A model generated the notes under the pieces. That model ran no database searches, was not told where the DNA came from, and saw only the letters and a program-made list of their open reading frames with translations. The position numbers were made by a program, and so were the translations under genes. From Symbiodinium natans (taxonomy: Eukaryota > Sar > Dinophyceae > Suessiales > Symbiodiniaceae), in contig CAJNDS010000557.1 of the NCBI GenBank assembly GCA_905221605.1, forward strand, positions 581,682 through 645,681: a stretch of 64,000 nucleotides of DNA. Reading direction: 5' to 3'. Below are positions 61,452 to 64,000 of the stretch, one piece after another; the stretch's first letter is position 1; each line of letters begins with the position of its first letter.

Positions 61452-61534
61452 TCATAAGTGCTGCTCACGCAGTGGCCGCCATGTTGGCCTCGGCTGGGGC
61501 GAACGGCATGTGCCCGTTTACTGAAGGTCTGCAG
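61452..61534 (+). CDS. Candidate exon, possibly glutaminase-like
   Basis: SAAHAVAAMLASAGANGMCP FTEGLQP, then a (CCCTAAA)n array. The core resembles the 'ATLANGGxCPxTGE' signature of serine-dependent glutaminases (family knowledge), but one exon is too little to be sure. Confidence 0.3.
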
Positions 61535-61784
61535 CCTAAACCCTAAACCCTAAACCCTAAACCCTAAACCCTAAACCCTAAACCCTATCTTCCCAGCTAA
61601 GCCATCTTGGAAGGCACCAGGGACCCGGCAGCACCAAGCCTGCGGCGTCAGTTCAAACCAAGTTGCACCCCGCGCACGAGATTTAGGGTTTAGGGTTTAG
61701 GGTTTAGGGTTTTGGGTTTAGGGTTTAGGGTTTGGGGTTTGGGGGTTTGGGGTTTGGGGTCTAGGGTCTAGGGTTTACTGGGGG

Positions 61785-62015
61785 TACTTGGAGGTTCGTG
61801 GTTCTCAATAACCAACTATAACTGTATTTCTAGCCCACTTATAAGCCGTTTAGTTACCCTGATATGGTGAGCATTGAGATAAAAGTGCAGTTTCTATTTG
61901 GTTAGTCAGTACCATGAACCTCCAGGTAACCTTTTGGGGTCCTTACTCCTTACTGTAAGGGGATCTTACTTTTTGGGGTCTATGTTAGGGGTCCGTTATT
62001 TTCGTAAACCCCCAT
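61785..62015. mobile_element. F5 palindrome (61,785-61,928) abutting an F1 palindrome (61,926-62,015)
   Basis: F5: TACTTGGAGGTTCGTGGT at the left, ACCATGAACCTCCAGGTA at the right, 16 of 18 positions paired. F1 follows at once with GGTAACCTTTTGGGGTCC ... TTTTCGTAAACCCCCATG. Confidence 0.65.
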
Positions 62016-62029
62016 GTAACTTGACACCA

Positions 62030-62332
62030 TGGGCTGAAAGCAAGGGCGTGCGCTCTTCCTTTTAGAACATGAAACTGAAGTGCAAGATTCTGGTATCTGG
62101 AAGGATCGTAAACCGGCGGAGCATGGCCAATAGTGGCAACTGTACAGGAAGAAAGGAGGATGAGTTGATACTCTCTGATGCTCGTCGCTGGCCGCCCTTT
62201 CAAGTTAAACAACTGACGCAAGTTGGCGTGGAAATGCGTGCAAACTGTCATTCGGGCTCGAGAGGTGATGCTTCCCACTTCAAAGCCTCTCAGCAAAGTG
62301 GGTGCAAGTCCTCTGATCTCCATCTGCTTCAT
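62030..62332 (-). CDS. Candidate exon or gene start, unidentified
   Basis: ATG at 62,332: MKQMEIRGLAPTLLRGFEVG.., ..VCTHFHANLRQLFNLKGR.., ..LILLSSCTVATIGHAPPV.., ..LKGRAHALAFSPWCQ, then GTTACATGG at the border of the F1 element. Good composition for about 100 codons; an overlapping plus frame is less convincing. Confidence 0.45.
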
Positions 62333-62564
62333 ACGCTCTACCTGCGTGCATGCATATTAGCCTGAAGTGTGCTGTGTGCACCTTCAAAAGCTTAAAAAGC
62401 TGTACAACTTGAAACACACCTCGTCCAGGGTCCTCAACGGCTCGAACGCCCAGCGCGAAACCCGACAGACTCAGACCCTCAGAGGCTCAGAGGCTTGAAA
62501 TTCATAAACTAAAACTCTTGGGTCCTTAGGCGGTCCTTAGGCGCCTCTCGCGCCTAACGCGCCT

Positions 62565-64000
62565 TCAGACAGCTTTGCGGCACGCCAGGGCCGCGCTCAC
62601 TGCCAGCGTCGCTGAAGCAAGCAGCATGGGCCCTACATAGGGATCCTCAATGAACCCGAGCAGCGACGTCATGGCTGACATAGACATCCTCCCTTGAGCC
62701 GTCGTCGTGGGTGCCAGCACCGGCTCCTCCAGCACCATCGGGTCTGGCTCGGGCTCTGGCGCGCAAGACTCAAAAGACTCACGGCTCATGATGCACAGGC
62801 CAGGGCCGTGGAATCCATGCGGCCTCTCCATCGCATGACTTCCAGGTCCGCAAAGATACAAGCGGCCCTTCTGAAACTGGCAGATGTAGGGAATTGGTGG
62901 TGGGCTGGACCCTGGCAAGAGTACCTCCAGGTCCAAGGTCATAGGAGTACGCCGGCAGTTCATTTTGTAGTTGGCCGCAAGCCTCTGACCCATAATTTTT
63001 ATCAGGGCTCTTCCCTTGGCCTGGAACTCGATGTGCTGTCGATAGCCGCCAAGGCTCTCAGCCACCGTACCCTCCCAGGAGCCTAGGATGCGAGCATCAA
63101 ACTGGAGCTCCCGTTCCTGCCGGAGCTCCTGCCGGAGTTCCTGGGGCTCGAAGCTCAAGGGACTCCCGTGACTATGTGGCGAGCAAGAGCTCTCATCGTC
63201 ACCAAACTCTCTCTCTGTATGCAACGGAGGCATGCCCAGCTTCGACAGGTCGGCAAGGCTGGCCACGATGCCCTGCGAGACCGAGGGAGGCGACATGTCT
63301 GTGCAGCTGAGGACGAAGCACGCACTGGGCGCCTTGCCCAGAAGCATCTTCGGCGCATTTGGGAGCTCCAGCTTTTCGGCTTCGGGCTCCTCTTCAGCCT
63401 CCTCTTCGGCCTCCTCTTCGGCCTCTTCAAAGCGGATGGCTGCAATCAGCTGGCGCTCTTCACCCAAACCCCAATTCGGCACGACGGAAAGGTGCAAGGT
63501 GACGTTCAACCTCACGCTGCTCGAAGCCCGCAGCTGGCTCTGCAGCACCTGGGCCATGGGCACGTTGCCTTGCTTCTTGGAGCTTTGCAGCGCATCGGCC
63601 TGGCAAATGATGTTGCGAGCATAGGCTGCGAAGCCCGCTTTTGCCTTGTCGTCGGCCATGAGGTCCTTGAGATCTCTGCCAGCCACAGGCACCATCAGCA
63701 TGCTTTGCAATTTTGCCATGTCCTCGGAGGACGTTGTTGGCAGCTTGCAGCAGCCAAAGGTATCCATGGCGCAAGGCAAGATTACATCAAAGCTTCCTCG
63801 CAGGATCGAGATCATGCCCATGTTCGCAAAACTCAGTTTGCACAGCAGGTCAGTCAGTGTCCTGTGACGCTCGTCTGAAATCAATGCCAAGTAGGCAACA
63901 CACCCGAACTTCGTGCAGAAGGTGAAGAGAAAGCAGCCTTTGACACTGCCATAGTCAGCGCTGACCCCAAACACAGGCAGGAGGAGCGCGGCGCAATGCC
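62565..64000 (-). CDS. C-terminal part of an unidentified protein with lipocalin-like (TIGR03067-like) domain and tail anchor
   Basis: Open for 478 codons from the window edge to TAA at 62,565; no start inside. The N-terminal half is an unfamiliar globular region (LISDERHRTLTDLLCKL, RGSFDVILPCAMDTFGCC), followed by an acidic run (EEAEEEAEEEAEEEPEAE). Near residue 320 LGSWEGTVAESLGGYRQHIE starts a beta-rich domain. Its RTPMTLDLEVLLPG, IPYICQFQKGRLYLCGPG and ERPHGF resemble the planctomycete-type TIGR03067 pattern (inference). A C-terminal hydrophobic helix, MLLASATLAVSAALACR, suggests a tail-anchored membrane protein. The 62,380-62,560 region may be its 3' UTR and contains GGTCCTTAGGC twice. 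Confidence 0.6.
   Translation of the reverse strand, partial: HCAALLLPVFGVSADYGSVKGCFLFTFCTKFGCVAYLALISDERHRTLTDLLCKLSFANMGMISILRGSFDVILPCAMDTFGCCKLPTTSSEDMAKLQSMLMVPVAGRDLKDLMADDKAKAGFAAYARNIICQADALQSSKKQGNVPMAQVLQSQLRASSSVRLNVTLHLSVVPNWGLGEERQLIAAIRFEEAEEEAEEEAEEEPEAEKLELPNAPKMLLGKAPSACFVLSCTDMSPPSVSQGIVASLADLSKLGMPPLHTEREFGDDESSCSPHSHGSPLSFEPQELRQELRQERELQFDARILGSWEGTVAESLGGYRQHIEFQAKGRALIKIMGQRLAANYKMNCRRTPMTLDLEVLLPGSSPPPIPYICQFQKGRLYLCGPGSHAMERPHGFHGPGLCIMSRESFESCAPEPEPDPMVLEEPVLAPTTTAQGRMSMSAMTSLLGFIEDPYVGPMLLASATLAVSAALACRKAV

Noticed and set aside
7740-61780. Chromosome end or subtelomere
   Set aside because: Arrays change orientation repeatedly, are short and flank exon-like islands; a telomere would be one long array at a sequence end.

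Overview
The window looks like nuclear DNA of a dinoflagellate. The evidence is (i) a carbonic anhydrase gene of the delta class, known from diatoms, dinoflagellates and haptophytes; (ii) plant-type (TTTAGGG)n repeats, the telomere unit reported for dinoflagellates and not for diatoms; (iii) many-exon genes with GT-AG and probable GC-AG introns; (iv) a 12-base relic of the dinoflagellate spliced leader; (v) GC-rich coding codons. No species is claimed. No rRNA, tRNA, CRISPR array or bacterial operon was seen.

Layout. 1-4.8 kb: minus-strand non-LTR retrotransposon (ORF1, then a very acidic ORF2 with an endonuclease domain; any reverse transcriptase would lie off the left edge). 5-7.6 kb: microsatellites and a palindromic element. 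7.7-62 kb: a mosaic in which 'islands' of 60-700 bp, most of which read as protein in one frame, are separated by interstitial telomere-type arrays in both orientations, short palindromic (MITE-like) elements, poly-G/poly-C runs and AT-rich microsatellites. 62.5-64 kb: a long minus-strand ORF that leaves the window.

The islands are best explained as exons and the arrays as intron filling. The clearest proof is the delta carbonic anhydrase at 47,466-49,845 (minus). Thirteen exons join in phase to 340 codons plus a stop, from a signal peptide through the zinc-site motif to the C-terminal motif, and one intron (48,675-48,870) carries a telomere-type array. Further chains join in phase at 10,497-12,123, 12,317-13,587, 18,575-18,856, 32,618-34,225 and 51,413-51,642 (all minus). 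Other islands are given as single candidate exons; their strand and frame were chosen by eye and part will be wrong.

Retained exons in order and in phase mean that at least some of these are working genes, not debris. The window appears to hold about ten to fifteen genes, mostly minus with plus-strand runs near 35-43 kb and 52-58 kb. Their introns are either ultrashort (19-58 nt) or expanded by telomere repeats and palindromic elements.
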